6,863 nucleotides of DNA, taken from positions 26,449 to 33,311 of the forward strand of contig DJUJ01000183.1 of the NCBI GenBank assembly GCA_002438345.1, given 5' to 3'. Positions 1 through 6,008 of the stretch are shown here, in pieces. The translations under genes were made by a program, and so were the position numbers. Each line of letters opens with the position of its first letter. The stretch's first letter is position 1. Source of the stretch: Paenibacillus sp. UBA6285. Its GTDB lineage: Bacteria; Bacillota; Bacilli; Paenibacillales; Paenibacillaceae. The notes below the pieces were generated by a model. The model saw only the letters and a list, made by a program, of their open reading frames with translations, was not told the DNA's origin and searched no databases.

Positions 1-2
1 CA

Positions 3-68
3 AGCGAAGATCTGAAAGCTTCCGCAGGTATTGATGGAAAAGTGACTGGAACAACAGAAGTTAAATAA
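3..68 (+). CDS. C-terminal end of an unidentified protein (partial, runs off left edge)
   Basis: An open frame enters from the left edge and ends at a TAA at 66-68, giving 21 visible residues that end in GTTEVK. The other two plus-strand frames close early (TGA at 13-15 and 32-34). A factor-independent terminator begins 22 bp after the stop, which is what supports this as the end of a real gene. The visible tail is rich in Gly, Thr, Lys and Ala, with no recognisable motif or membrane segment. Its function cannot be inferred from so short a piece. Confidence 0.5.
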   Translation, partial: SEDLKASAGIDGKVTGTTEVK

Positions 69-90
69 TTACGTAATCTTCTCGTACAGT

Positions 91-131
91 AGAAGCCAAT
101 CCATAGACTATGGGCGGGCTTCTTTCTTGTT
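91..131 (+). terminator. Rho-independent terminator after the left-edge gene
   Basis: The outer stem AGAAGCC (91-97) pairs with GGCTTCT (117-123). An inner stem CCATA (101-105) pairs with TATGG (109-113). Small internal bulges separate the two stems, and a T-rich tract (TTCTTTCTTGTT) follows. The position just after the TAA at 66-68 fits termination of the gene entering from the left. Confidence 0.7.
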
Positions 132-190
132 GCGGTGGTGATATGTATCCCGGTTTAGATGGTTGTGGATGATAAATATATGATCTTTTG

Positions 191-218
191 TTGATTTTCT
201 AAATATTGATCTTATAAT
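191..218 (+). promoter_or_regulatory. Sigma-A-type promoter for the 81-aa gene
   Basis: A perfect -10 box TATAAT lies at 213-218. A -35-like TTGATT (191-196) sits 16 bp upstream and matches TTGACA at the first four positions. Transcription would begin near 225, giving a leader of about 20 nt that carries the ribosome binding site. Two AATATT palindromes (202-207 and 216-221) flank and overlap the -10 box and could form a small operator, but that is only a guess. Confidence 0.6.
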
Positions 219-233
219 ATTACTACCACTACT

Positions 234-239
234 AGGAGG
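234..239 (+). promoter_or_regulatory. Consensus ribosome binding site AGGAGG
   Basis: AGGAGG lies 7 nt before the ATG at 247. It fixes the start of the small gene and is the best argument that this short frame is translated. Confidence 0.8.
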
Positions 240-246
240 AACACAT

Positions 247-492
247 ATGTCTAAGGAGTATTCACGCACGTATATTGAGAGTGTAAAGCTTGAAATGTTA
301 AATAGATTGGGATTGAAGCAAGTGTTCTTTAAAGAGCAAATAGGTGACGGTCTGATTTTTGAAGCGGTGGGATTTGATAAAGGGAGCAAACATCGTTTTT
401 GCGTTAGACCGAAGACGAAAACGATTGATGAATTCATTTCAGGAAAATGGATGAAGGTCCGCAGCTTTGTAATCAAAAGTGTAGAAATTTAA
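247..492 (+). CDS. Small protein of unknown function (81 aa)
   Basis: I do not recognise this protein. It is short and rich in Lys and Arg. It has no signal peptide or membrane segment, so it is probably cytoplasmic. The N-terminal third (about residues 7-24) could form a helix. The rest alternates hydrophobic and charged residues (VFF, GLIFEAV, HRFCV, SFVIKSVEI), suggesting a small beta-rich fold. There is a single cysteine near residue 52. The start is secure because an ideal AGGAGG lies 7 nt upstream and a good promoter lies just before that. A hairpin terminator begins 12 bp after the stop, so the gene is a single-gene transcription unit. Its neighbours (an unknown gene upstream, a convergent phosphatase gene downstream) give no hint of its role. 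That it is a real gene is well supported by its signals. Its function is open. Confidence 0.75.
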   Translation: MSKEYSRTYIESVKLEMLNRLGLKQVFFKEQIGDGLIFEAVGFDKGSKHRFCVRPKTKTIDEFISGKWMKVRSFVIKSVEI

Positions 493-503
493 TGTTGAAA
501 TCT

Positions 504-548
504 AAAAGGTAACCCCGTATATATCGGAGTTGCCTTTTTCATTTTTGA
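504..548. terminator. Probably bidirectional terminator between convergent genes
   Basis: AAAGGTAACCCCG (505-517) pairs with CGGAGTTGCCTTT (525-537) across a 7-nt AT loop, with one G-T wobble and one C-A mismatch. The right arm runs into TTTTT at 535-539 and another T run at 543-547, giving a good plus-strand terminator for the 81-aa gene. On the minus strand the hairpin is followed by CTTTTAGATTT. It can therefore also end transcripts of the phosphatase gene, whose stop is at 556. Confidence 0.75.
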
Positions 549-555
549 GACTGAT

Positions 556-1173
556 TCATTGATAATGTGAAGTATCGCCATACAGATCGATGGTTGTATG
601 GTTATCAGTTAGAGTAACTTTACATAATGCTGTGGAGAGAATATCCGGTAGTTCTCCTAATTCCTGCAATGATTTATTGAGAAAATGAGCCATAATGACT
701 TTTAGAGTCATCCGATGTGTGACAATAAGCACCTCAAGTCCTTCGTTATCGTTAATGATACGCTCAATAGTCGGCATTACTCTTTGTTTAAGCTGACTAT
801 AGGTCTCACCTGAGGCTAGAGGAATAAAAAGATCAGGTCTAGTGAAAAAATGTGAGAACTGTAAAGGATATTCTTGTTCAATCTGATCCGTGTTCATTCC
901 TTCCCAAATGCCCATGTTAATTTCCATTAAAGAAGCTTGCTGTTGAATCAGTAAACTCCGATTGCCCCGTAAAATTTGCGCAGTATGCAAAGCTCTTGGA
1001 CTAGTACTAGAATAAATGGCTCCTAAATTTTCGCCTTCCAAACGATCTCTCAACCATTCCGCTTGCTGTTCGCCCAAGGTTGTTAACGCTGAATTTTGAT
1101 GTCCTTGCATTCTTTTCTGTAGATTCCATTCGGTCTGCCCGTGACGGGTTAAAAATAATACTGTCTCTTTCAT
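556..1173 (-). CDS. Histidine phosphatase family protein (PhoE/phosphoglycerate-mutase-like)
   Basis: This is a 205-residue protein, the usual length for small cytosolic members of histidine phosphatase branch 1. The catalytic signature TRHGQTEWN is at residues 9-17, with H11 the predicted phospho-accepting histidine and R10 in the phosphate pocket. Other expected pocket residues are visible: R60 in the SPR motif, E84 in MEINMGIWEG as the likely proton donor, and H153 in the VTH motif. After H153 this protein has Arg where many relatives have Gly. Family knowledge says such proteins remove phosphate from varied small substrates. The cofactor-dependent glycolytic mutases are longer (about 230-250 aa), so a broad-specificity phosphatase is more likely than a glycolytic enzyme. 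The ATG at 1171-1173 is chosen because GGGAGG (1182-1187) lies 8 nt upstream. The gene diverges from the LysR gene and may be its target. The specific substrate cannot be told. Confidence 0.88.
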   Translation of the reverse strand: MKETVLFLTRHGQTEWNLQKRMQGHQNSALTTLGEQQAEWLRDRLEGENLGAIYSSTSPRALHTAQILRGNRSLLIQQQASLMEINMGIWEGMNTDQIEQEYPLQFSHFFTRPDLFIPLASGETYSQLKQRVMPTIERIINDNEGLEVLIVTHRMTLKVIMAHFLNKSLQELGELPDILSTALCKVTLTDNHTTIDLYGDTSHYQ

Positions 1174-1217
1174 TAACGAAACCTCCCTTTTGAATAGTTG
1201 TAAGTATAAGATAAATA

Positions 1218-1246
1218 ATTATAAATAAACAATATATAATAGTTAA
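1218..1246 (-). promoter_or_regulatory. Candidate promoter for the phosphatase gene
   Basis: On the minus strand a perfect TATAAT (1218-1223) is preceded, at 17 bp spacing, by TTAACT (1241-1246), a 4/6 match to the -35 consensus. The predicted start would be near 1211, leaving a leader of about 38 nt with the GGGAGG site. An alternative pair, TTGTTT (1227-1232) with TATACT (1203-1208) at 18 bp, is also possible. The region is so AT-rich that chance matches are expected, so confidence is moderate. Confidence 0.4.
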
Positions 1247-1251
1247 TATCC

Positions 1252-1266
1252 ATAATGTATAGTTAT
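1252..1266. promoter_or_regulatory. Candidate LysR-type regulator binding site (ATAA-N7-TTAT)
   Basis: The 15-bp element ATAATGTATAGTTAT is a perfect ATAA-N7-TTAT dyad containing the T-N11-A spacing typical of LysR-family boxes. It lies between the divergent lysR-type and phosphatase genes. Its centre is about 48 bp upstream of the start point predicted for the phosphatase promoter and about 70 bp upstream of the LysR start codon. The position is right for autoregulation and divergent control. AT-rich sequence can produce such dyads by chance. Confidence 0.45.
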
Positions 1267-1329
1267 AGTAAGAAAGCCGAAGGTCTGTTAAATAATGATT
1301 TTATTTTATATAGTTAGGAAGAAATCAGG

Positions 1330-2265
1330 ATGAACTATCATGTATTAAAATTGTTTTACTACGTTGCGATAACCGGTAGTGTGACCAAAGCCTCTGAACG
1401 TTTGCACATCAGCCAACCGGCTATATCCGCGCAGATCCGCAAGTTTGAACGGGAGAATAATATTTTATTATTAGAGGTCAAAGGGAAGAGGATGGTGCTC
1501 ACACCTATTGGAAAAAGATTGATCGAACCTCTTGAGAAGTTATTTGCCATGGGTGAACAAGTTCAGCAGATCATAGAGGATTATCACAAATTTCCCGAGA
1601 GTCATATTCGGATCGCAGGTAATTATCTGGCCACAAGCATACTCATTCCCAGGTGGGCGTCATTATTCAAACAATCTTTTCCGGAAGTTAAAATTCAGAT
1701 CACTACTACTAATTCTCATGAAGTCATGGAACAATTAAATAACTTTGAAACAGACGTGGCGATTTACAGTGATATGGAGTTCCCTTCGCATAATACAGGT
1801 ATATTCGAACATAGGGAGTTATACAAGGACGAGTATTTGTTCGTGGTTGCTTCTAATCACCCTTTTGCCAAGCAGCAGGTTAGCTTGGAGGAAGTTGTAG
1901 CTGAAGCATTTATTATGAGAGAAGAAGGCAGTGCAGCCAGAGAGAGACTTGTTCAATTGTGTGAAGAAAGAAAGGTACAACAGCCGAAAATCGAGCTTCA
2001 ATTTAATGGAGTGAATGAAGTTATTCAAGCCGTGATTGCGGGTTATGGGATTAGTTTTGTATCCTCTTTGTTAGCAAAGCCTTACCTTGATCAGGGGACG
2101 TTAGCTAATGTTGCAGTAGAAAATGTAGTTTCCAAGCATTCGATATGGATGGGCTACAGAAAGAAGGAACTTCAGGAAAGCTATATTCAGTCGTTTATTA
2201 CGCTTGTTATGAAACAATTAAAAGAAGAGTATAATTTATACACCAATCCAGCCCATAAACCTTAA
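1330..2265 (+). CDS. LysR-type transcriptional regulator
   Basis: This 311-residue protein has the size and layout of the LysR family. An N-terminal winged helix-turn-helix spans about residues 3-62, with the conserved core SVTKASERLHISQPAISAQI at 17-36, including the Ser-Gln-Pro-Ala motif. A linker helix covers about 65-88. A periplasmic-binding-protein-like effector domain follows at about 91-297, with the family-typical EEGSAARERL at 198-207 and the VIAGYGISF stretch at 235-243. Members bind DNA as tetramers and respond to a small metabolite. The ligand cannot be read here. The ATG at 1330 has a moderate AGGAAG site (1316-1321) 8 nt upstream and matches the usual N-terminus of the family. 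The gene diverges from the phosphatase gene, and a T-N11-A dyad lies between them, so autorepression and control of the phosphatase are plausible inferences. Resemblance to CysL, CcpC or similar Bacillus regulators is too general to give a name. Confidence 0.93.
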   Translation: MNYHVLKLFYYVAITGSVTKASERLHISQPAISAQIRKFERENNILLLEVKGKRMVLTPIGKRLIEPLEKLFAMGEQVQQIIEDYHKFPESHIRIAGNYLATSILIPRWASLFKQSFPEVKIQITTTNSHEVMEQLNNFETDVAIYSDMEFPSHNTGIFEHRELYKDEYLFVVASNHPFAKQQVSLEEVVAEAFIMREEGSAARERLVQLCEERKVQQPKIELQFNGVNEVIQAVIAGYGISFVSSLLAKPYLDQGTLANVAVENVVSKHSIWMGYRKKELQESYIQSFITLVMKQLKEEYNLYTNPAHKP

Positions 2266-2278
2266 TTAATGTATTAAG
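2261..2278. repeat. Weak AT inverted repeat between convergent genes
   Basis: CTTAAT (2261-2266) and ATTAAG (2273-2278) form a 6-bp stem with a 6-nt loop, overlapping the LysR stop codon. It lies in the 33-bp gap between the LysR gene and the end of the exporter operon. The stem is AT-rich and no clear T run follows on either strand, so it is at best a weak terminator. No better terminator is visible in this gap. Confidence 0.25.
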
Positions 2279-2298
2279 ATGTATGAGCTGAACTGAGA

Positions 2299-4128
2299 TC
2301 ATAGATGTGAATGTAATTGAAGCAACTCATTTTGACTTATGTCTTCTGCTTCTGATGATTTAAATTGAATGTTATATAATTGTGAGTAAAGCCCATTCAT
2401 TTCTAATAAAGAATCATGAGTACCTTCCTCAACGATGGAACCCTGATCTAATACGATAATTCTAGATGCTTCTCGTATGGTGGATAGTCTATGTGCAATA
2501 ACCAATGTTGTTCGATTCTTCATTAACAAATCAAGAGATTGCTGAATCATTCGCTCAGATTCGTTATCGAGTGCGGAAGTTGCTTCATCTAGAAGAAGGA
2601 GTGGAGCATCACGAAGAAAAGCTCTGGCAATGGCTATGCGTTGTCTTTGTCCACCAGATAAAGTCGATCCATGTTCACCTAGGACAGTGTCATAACCATG
2701 GGGCATCTTCGTAATAAACTCCTCTGCACCTGCGAGGCGAGCGGCCTCTCGGATATCTTCTTCGCTAGCTGAACTAGAGCTGAAAGCGATGTTGTCTCGT
2801 ATAGTTCCTGAGAACAAATAAGGGGTTTGGGGAACATAGGTAATCATTGCTCGTGCTTCTGCAAGCTGATCATGAACAGACTTTCCATAAACCGAGATGC
2901 TTCCTGCAGTAGGCTCATAAAGTCCATTACATAATCGAACGAGCGTTGTCTTCCCTGACCCGCTTGGCCCGACAACAGCGATAGTTTCTCCATGTTGTAT
3001 ATGAATATTAAGCCCTGTAAATAATGAGGATTCATTATCCGTTTTACCCGAATAGTTGTAGTAGAGATCCTCTATTTGTAATGCAGCAACTTCTTCAGAA
3101 GCTAATGGTGAAGAGCTGGATTCTGGTAAAGGATGATTAGCCCCTTCATCAGGTGCATCGAGTATAGCGAATACGCGATCAGCCGCACCTAAAGCTTCCT
3201 GCACACCTCCCCATGTTTGAGACATATGGACAAAGGGCCATTGGACCCTACCCATCAGAATAATAAAAGCGAGAACTTCACCTGCTGATGTTCCGCCACT
3301 TAGAGCTGATAACGCAATTAAAGCGGCGCATGTCACCATAACGAGATTGTTGATAAAGGCGGAAGATTGCCATAAGAGACCATTTAGAAGTGATCTTCGC
3401 AGCTGCATTCTTCTTAACTTCTCACGTTCTAACGCATATTTTTTTAAGAGAGTTTCTTCAAGCGAAAAGGCTCTGACGACCTTCATTCCTTGAAGCGTTT
3501 CTTGTAAAATTCCTCGTAATTCCGCCTCTTTTGCATATATTTGAGTAGATAATTTACGTAATCTGCGATCAAAGAAACGTCCAGAAAGAAAAACAAGGGG
3601 GCCCGATCCAAGAGCTAACAGTGCGATCCAGACATCCATTTTAGCCAAATATAGAAAGGAAATGAAACACAGAAGAAGATTATAGCCTAAATCGTATACA
3701 ATGCTGTTTATCATCCCCATGGCCATCCCTGCATCCTTAGTGTTACGCGAAGTCAAATCACCTGAATGCATGGACTGAAGGTAACGGAATGGAATTCGGT
3801 GACTTTTGTCAAATAGTTTCGCACGAATATCCCAAGCCATCCTACTCTGCATAACGAAGCGGAAGTAATGCTGCAGCATAAGACAGCAGATAATGATGAC
3901 ACAAGCAATGGCACAGATTACTGTTACGCGTGTTAATGCATCCATATTGGCGTTGTTGATCGTATCAATAAATACTTGCTGAATGGCTGCAAATCCTATA
4001 TCCATTACAAGCTTAGCAGAGAGCAGGAGTACAGCCACAATAAATCCAATTCGATAAGGGCTAGCATAAGAGATTAATCGACGCAGAGCATACCCCAGTT
4101 TAAGATTCTTGGATTCCATCTCATTCAT
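2299..4128 (-). CDS. ABC exporter half-transporter, second subunit (TMD-NBD, 609 aa)
   Basis: This is a full-length half-transporter of the multidrug/lipid exporter type. The N-terminal membrane domain has about six predicted segments (roughly residues 28-50, 67-87, 142-162, 165-183, 253-275 and 283-300). A linker rich in Ser, Glu and Pro (about 325-346) leads to the cytoplasmic ATPase domain. Its motifs are complete: A-loop tyrosine near 359, Walker A GPSGSGKT 387-394, Q-loop Q434, signature LSGGQ 490-494, Walker B LLLLDE 510-515 with catalytic E515, D-loop SALD, and H-loop H546. ATP hydrolysis would drive export across the plasma membrane. The ATG at 4126-4128 overlaps the TGA of the upstream ABC gene in ATGA. 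A GGAGG (4136-4140) 7 nt upstream supports this start over a Met four codons in. The overlap implies translational coupling and a heterodimer with the 613-aa partner. The substrate is unknown. Drug, peptide and lipid exporters all share this architecture. Confidence 0.93.
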   Translation of the reverse strand: MNEMESKNLKLGYALRRLISYASPYRIGFIVAVLLLSAKLVMDIGFAAIQQVFIDTINNANMDALTRVTVICAIACVIIICCLMLQHYFRFVMQSRMAWDIRAKLFDKSHRIPFRYLQSMHSGDLTSRNTKDAGMAMGMINSIVYDLGYNLLLCFISFLYLAKMDVWIALLALGSGPLVFLSGRFFDRRLRKLSTQIYAKEAELRGILQETLQGMKVVRAFSLEETLLKKYALEREKLRRMQLRRSLLNGLLWQSSAFINNLVMVTCAALIALSALSGGTSAGEVLAFIILMGRVQWPFVHMSQTWGGVQEALGAADRVFAILDAPDEGANHPLPESSSSPLASEEVAALQIEDLYYNYSGKTDNESSLFTGLNIHIQHGETIAVVGPSGSGKTTLVRLCNGLYEPTAGSISVYGKSVHDQLAEARAMITYVPQTPYLFSGTIRDNIAFSSSSASEEDIREAARLAGAEEFITKMPHGYDTVLGEHGSTLSGGQRQRIAIARAFLRDAPLLLLDEATSALDNESERMIQQSLDLLMKNRTTLVIAHRLSTIREASRIIVLDQGSIVEEGTHDSLLEMNGLYSQLYNIQFKSSEAEDISQNELLQLHSHL

Positions 4129-5966
4129 ATCCCTTCCTCCCTGACCAGAGTGGAAATATCAGCCTTCTTCATTGATGTCTCAACCATATTGTAATACTGT
4201 CCTTGTAAAGTCATTAACTCCAGATGAGTCCCAGCTTCAACAATAGAACCCGCTTCCATATAATAAATGTGATCTGCATTTCTGATGGTAGATAGTCTAT
4301 GCGCGATAACAACCGTTGTGCGATCATGCATGAGTTCTTGCAGGGCCTGACCGACAATCTCCTCATTATGGCTATCAAGTGCAGCTGTGGGTTCATCAAG
4401 AAGGAGAAGCTTAGGCGCTCGAACAAACGCTCTGGCAATAGATAGCCGCTGCCTTTCGCCGCCAGATAAGGTATGGCCTCGTTCCCCAATGGAAGTCTGA
4501 TATTGAAGTGGGGTTCTCATAATAAATTCGTGTATCCCCGCACTTTTTGCTGCTTTAATAATTTCTTCATAGGTTGCGTCAGGTCTTCCCCATGCAATAT
4601 TTTCATATAGGGTTCCAGTGAAAAGATAAGGCTCTTGAGATACATAAGCCAAATGATTACGCCAAGCCCGAAGGGGGATGCTGCTTAACGGCAACTCACC
4701 AGATTGGATGACCCCTTCATTAGGTTCATAGGTTGCGAGTATTAATTGAAGGAGGGTGCTTTTTCCACTGCCGCTAGGACCGGCAAATGCGGTTACTTTA
4801 CCTGGTTCTATGGTTAGATTGACGTTAGTTAATACTCGATTATTACTATAATGAAAACCTACATTCTCAAAGGTGATAGGGTATAAGCCACTGATTGCTT
4901 GGTTGGTATTCATCGGCATTTCTTGATGAGAATCATCCCTATTACATTCGCGGCTTTCGTCTTCTTCTTGTAAATCAAGGACCTCAAACAACCGCTTACC
5001 TTGCGCCAGTGAGGCTTGTAATTCAGTCCAAAGATTAGCTAGCTTTGATACAGGATTTGTAATTTGCTCGAAACAAATAAGAAATGCCGCCACTGCACCC
5101 ACATCCAATCTCCCTTGTATAACTAGATATCCGCCGTAGGAGAGAACATATAGCAATCCACTAAGAATAACGGCAAAGGGCATATTATAGCCCACAGCTT
5201 CTAAGCGTGTGACAGGTAAATGAATGTTGAAATATTGCCTAACACGTTGTGTGAATTGATTATGTAGCTTAGGTGCAAGGGAGAAGGCACGCACAACCTC
5301 AGCACCCTGTACCGTATCTTGAATAAACATTTGTTGAGCGGTTTCAATTTGCTGTCTTTGCTCGTGCATGGAACGTAGGCGGGAAGTGAAGGGAATCATC
5401 ACGAGTGGAACTAGCGAGCAAATCAAAACAGTTCCCAATGTTAAGGCATATTGGAGTGAGAGTAGATAAGTTAGGAGAAATGTAATTTGCATCAGATTAC
5501 TGAATAGTTCGATGGTCTTCTGATTGATACCTTGCTGAGCAGCAGGGGCAGAATCATTGATACGACTAATGAGATCGGCAGAATGATAACGATCCAAATC
5601 TTTCATCTGTACGTTTAATAATCTAGCTAGCAGTGATACCTGAAGCTTGGAGGTCGACTTGAATTCAAGCACACCTGATAAGTAAGTCAGTAAGAAGCTG
5701 GCTAGAGCATCTACAATAACAATTACTAGAGCAAAGATGGCACCAGACATCAAAAAGGACATGTTCTGAGTAGTAGCAGCGTTGATTATACGCCGTAAAG
5801 ATTCGGCTATCCCTACTGTTGCAAGGGAAACGACGGCTGCTAAGAGACACAGTATCAGGTACCAACCTAAATAGGGTTTTCCAAGTTTCAGTAATCGCAT
5901 AAAAGTGTTAGAAACTACTCTGAATTTTTTTATCGAGTCAGCTTCTATGTTTGTAGATCCATTCAA
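4125..5966 (-). CDS. ABC exporter half-transporter, first subunit (TMD-NBD, 613 aa, TTG start)
   Basis: Same architecture as its downstream partner but clearly divergent in sequence. About six membrane segments lie within residues 35-310 (near 35-55, 72-95, 155-175, 178-197, 262-283 and 289-308). A strongly acidic, hydrophilic linker (about 331-357) precedes the ATPase domain. Motifs: A-loop Y373, Walker A GPSGSGKS 396-403, Q-loop Q444, signature LSGGE 500-504 (Glu in place of the more common Gln), Walker B LLLLDE 520-525 with catalytic E525, H-loop H556. All are intact. The start is a TTG at 5964-5966, preceded at 6 nt by a very strong GGGGAGGG. The next in-frame ATG (residue 23, at 5898-5900) has no ribosome binding site, so TTG is preferred. 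The gene lies 42 bp after the regulator gene and overlaps its partner by 4 bp, indicating one operon and probably a heterodimeric exporter. The substrate is not deducible. Confidence 0.93.
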   Translation of the reverse strand: MNGSTNIEADSIKKFRVVSNTFMRLLKLGKPYLGWYLILCLLAAVVSLATVGIAESLRRIINAATTQNMSFLMSGAIFALVIVIVDALASFLLTYLSGVLEFKSTSKLQVSLLARLLNVQMKDLDRYHSADLISRINDSAPAAQQGINQKTIELFSNLMQITFLLTYLLSLQYALTLGTVLICSLVPLVMIPFTSRLRSMHEQRQQIETAQQMFIQDTVQGAEVVRAFSLAPKLHNQFTQRVRQYFNIHLPVTRLEAVGYNMPFAVILSGLLYVLSYGGYLVIQGRLDVGAVAAFLICFEQITNPVSKLANLWTELQASLAQGKRLFEVLDLQEEDESRECNRDDSHQEMPMNTNQAISGLYPITFENVGFHYSNNRVLTNVNLTIEPGKVTAFAGPSGSGKSTLLQLILATYEPNEGVIQSGELPLSSIPLRAWRNHLAYVSQEPYLFTGTLYENIAWGRPDATYEEIIKAAKSAGIHEFIMRTPLQYQTSIGERGHTLSGGERQRLSIARAFVRAPKLLLLDEPTAALDSHNEEIVGQALQELMHDRTTVVIAHRLSTIRNADHIYYMEAGSIVEAGTHLELMTLQGQYYNMVETSMKKADISTLVREEGI

Positions 5967-5972
5967 TTTAGA

Positions 5973-5980
5973 CCCTCCCC
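5973..5980 (-). promoter_or_regulatory. Strong ribosome binding site deciding a TTG start
   Basis: On the minus strand GGGGAGGG is followed by six bases (TCTAAA) and then TTG. No ATG lies in frame until 22 codons later. An ATG three bases into the coding sequence (TTGAATGG) is out of frame. The site fixes the start of the 613-aa ABC subunit and may compensate for the weaker start codon. Confidence 0.75.
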
Positions 5981-6008
5981 ACTATGGTTTGAATTTGCTG
6001 CGGTTCAC

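Noticed and set aside
69..246. Riboswitch or structured leader upstream of the small gene
   Set aside because: The predicted leader is only about 20 nt. The only strong hairpin in the gap belongs to the terminator of the preceding gene.
108..476. 122-codon minus-strand frame opposite the 81-aa gene
   Set aside because: It lies antisense to a gene with clear promoter, ribosome binding site and terminator, has a low-complexity composition rich in Ser, Ile and Asn, and covers the upstream terminator and promoter. It reads as a shadow frame.
1235..1269. Plus-strand promoter for the LysR gene using TATAAT (1235-1240) or TATAGT (1264-1269)
   Set aside because: Neither has a convincing -35 box at proper spacing, and the region is so AT-rich that such boxes are expected by chance. 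A promoter must exist here, but I cannot place it.
1819..2028. 69-codon minus-strand frame inside the LysR gene
   Set aside because: It is fully antisense to a well-supported family member, with no independent signals or recognisable domain.
1330..2265. Naming the LysR regulator cysL or ccpC because of the ATAA-N7-TTAT dyad
   Set aside because: The dyad type is shared by several LysR regulators, and the context (a phosphatase, no sulfite reductase or aconitase gene) does not match those systems.
4214..4489. 91-codon minus-strand frame in another phase within the first ABC gene
   Set aside because: It overlaps the conserved ATPase domain in a different frame. Conservation of the ABC motifs shows which frame is real.
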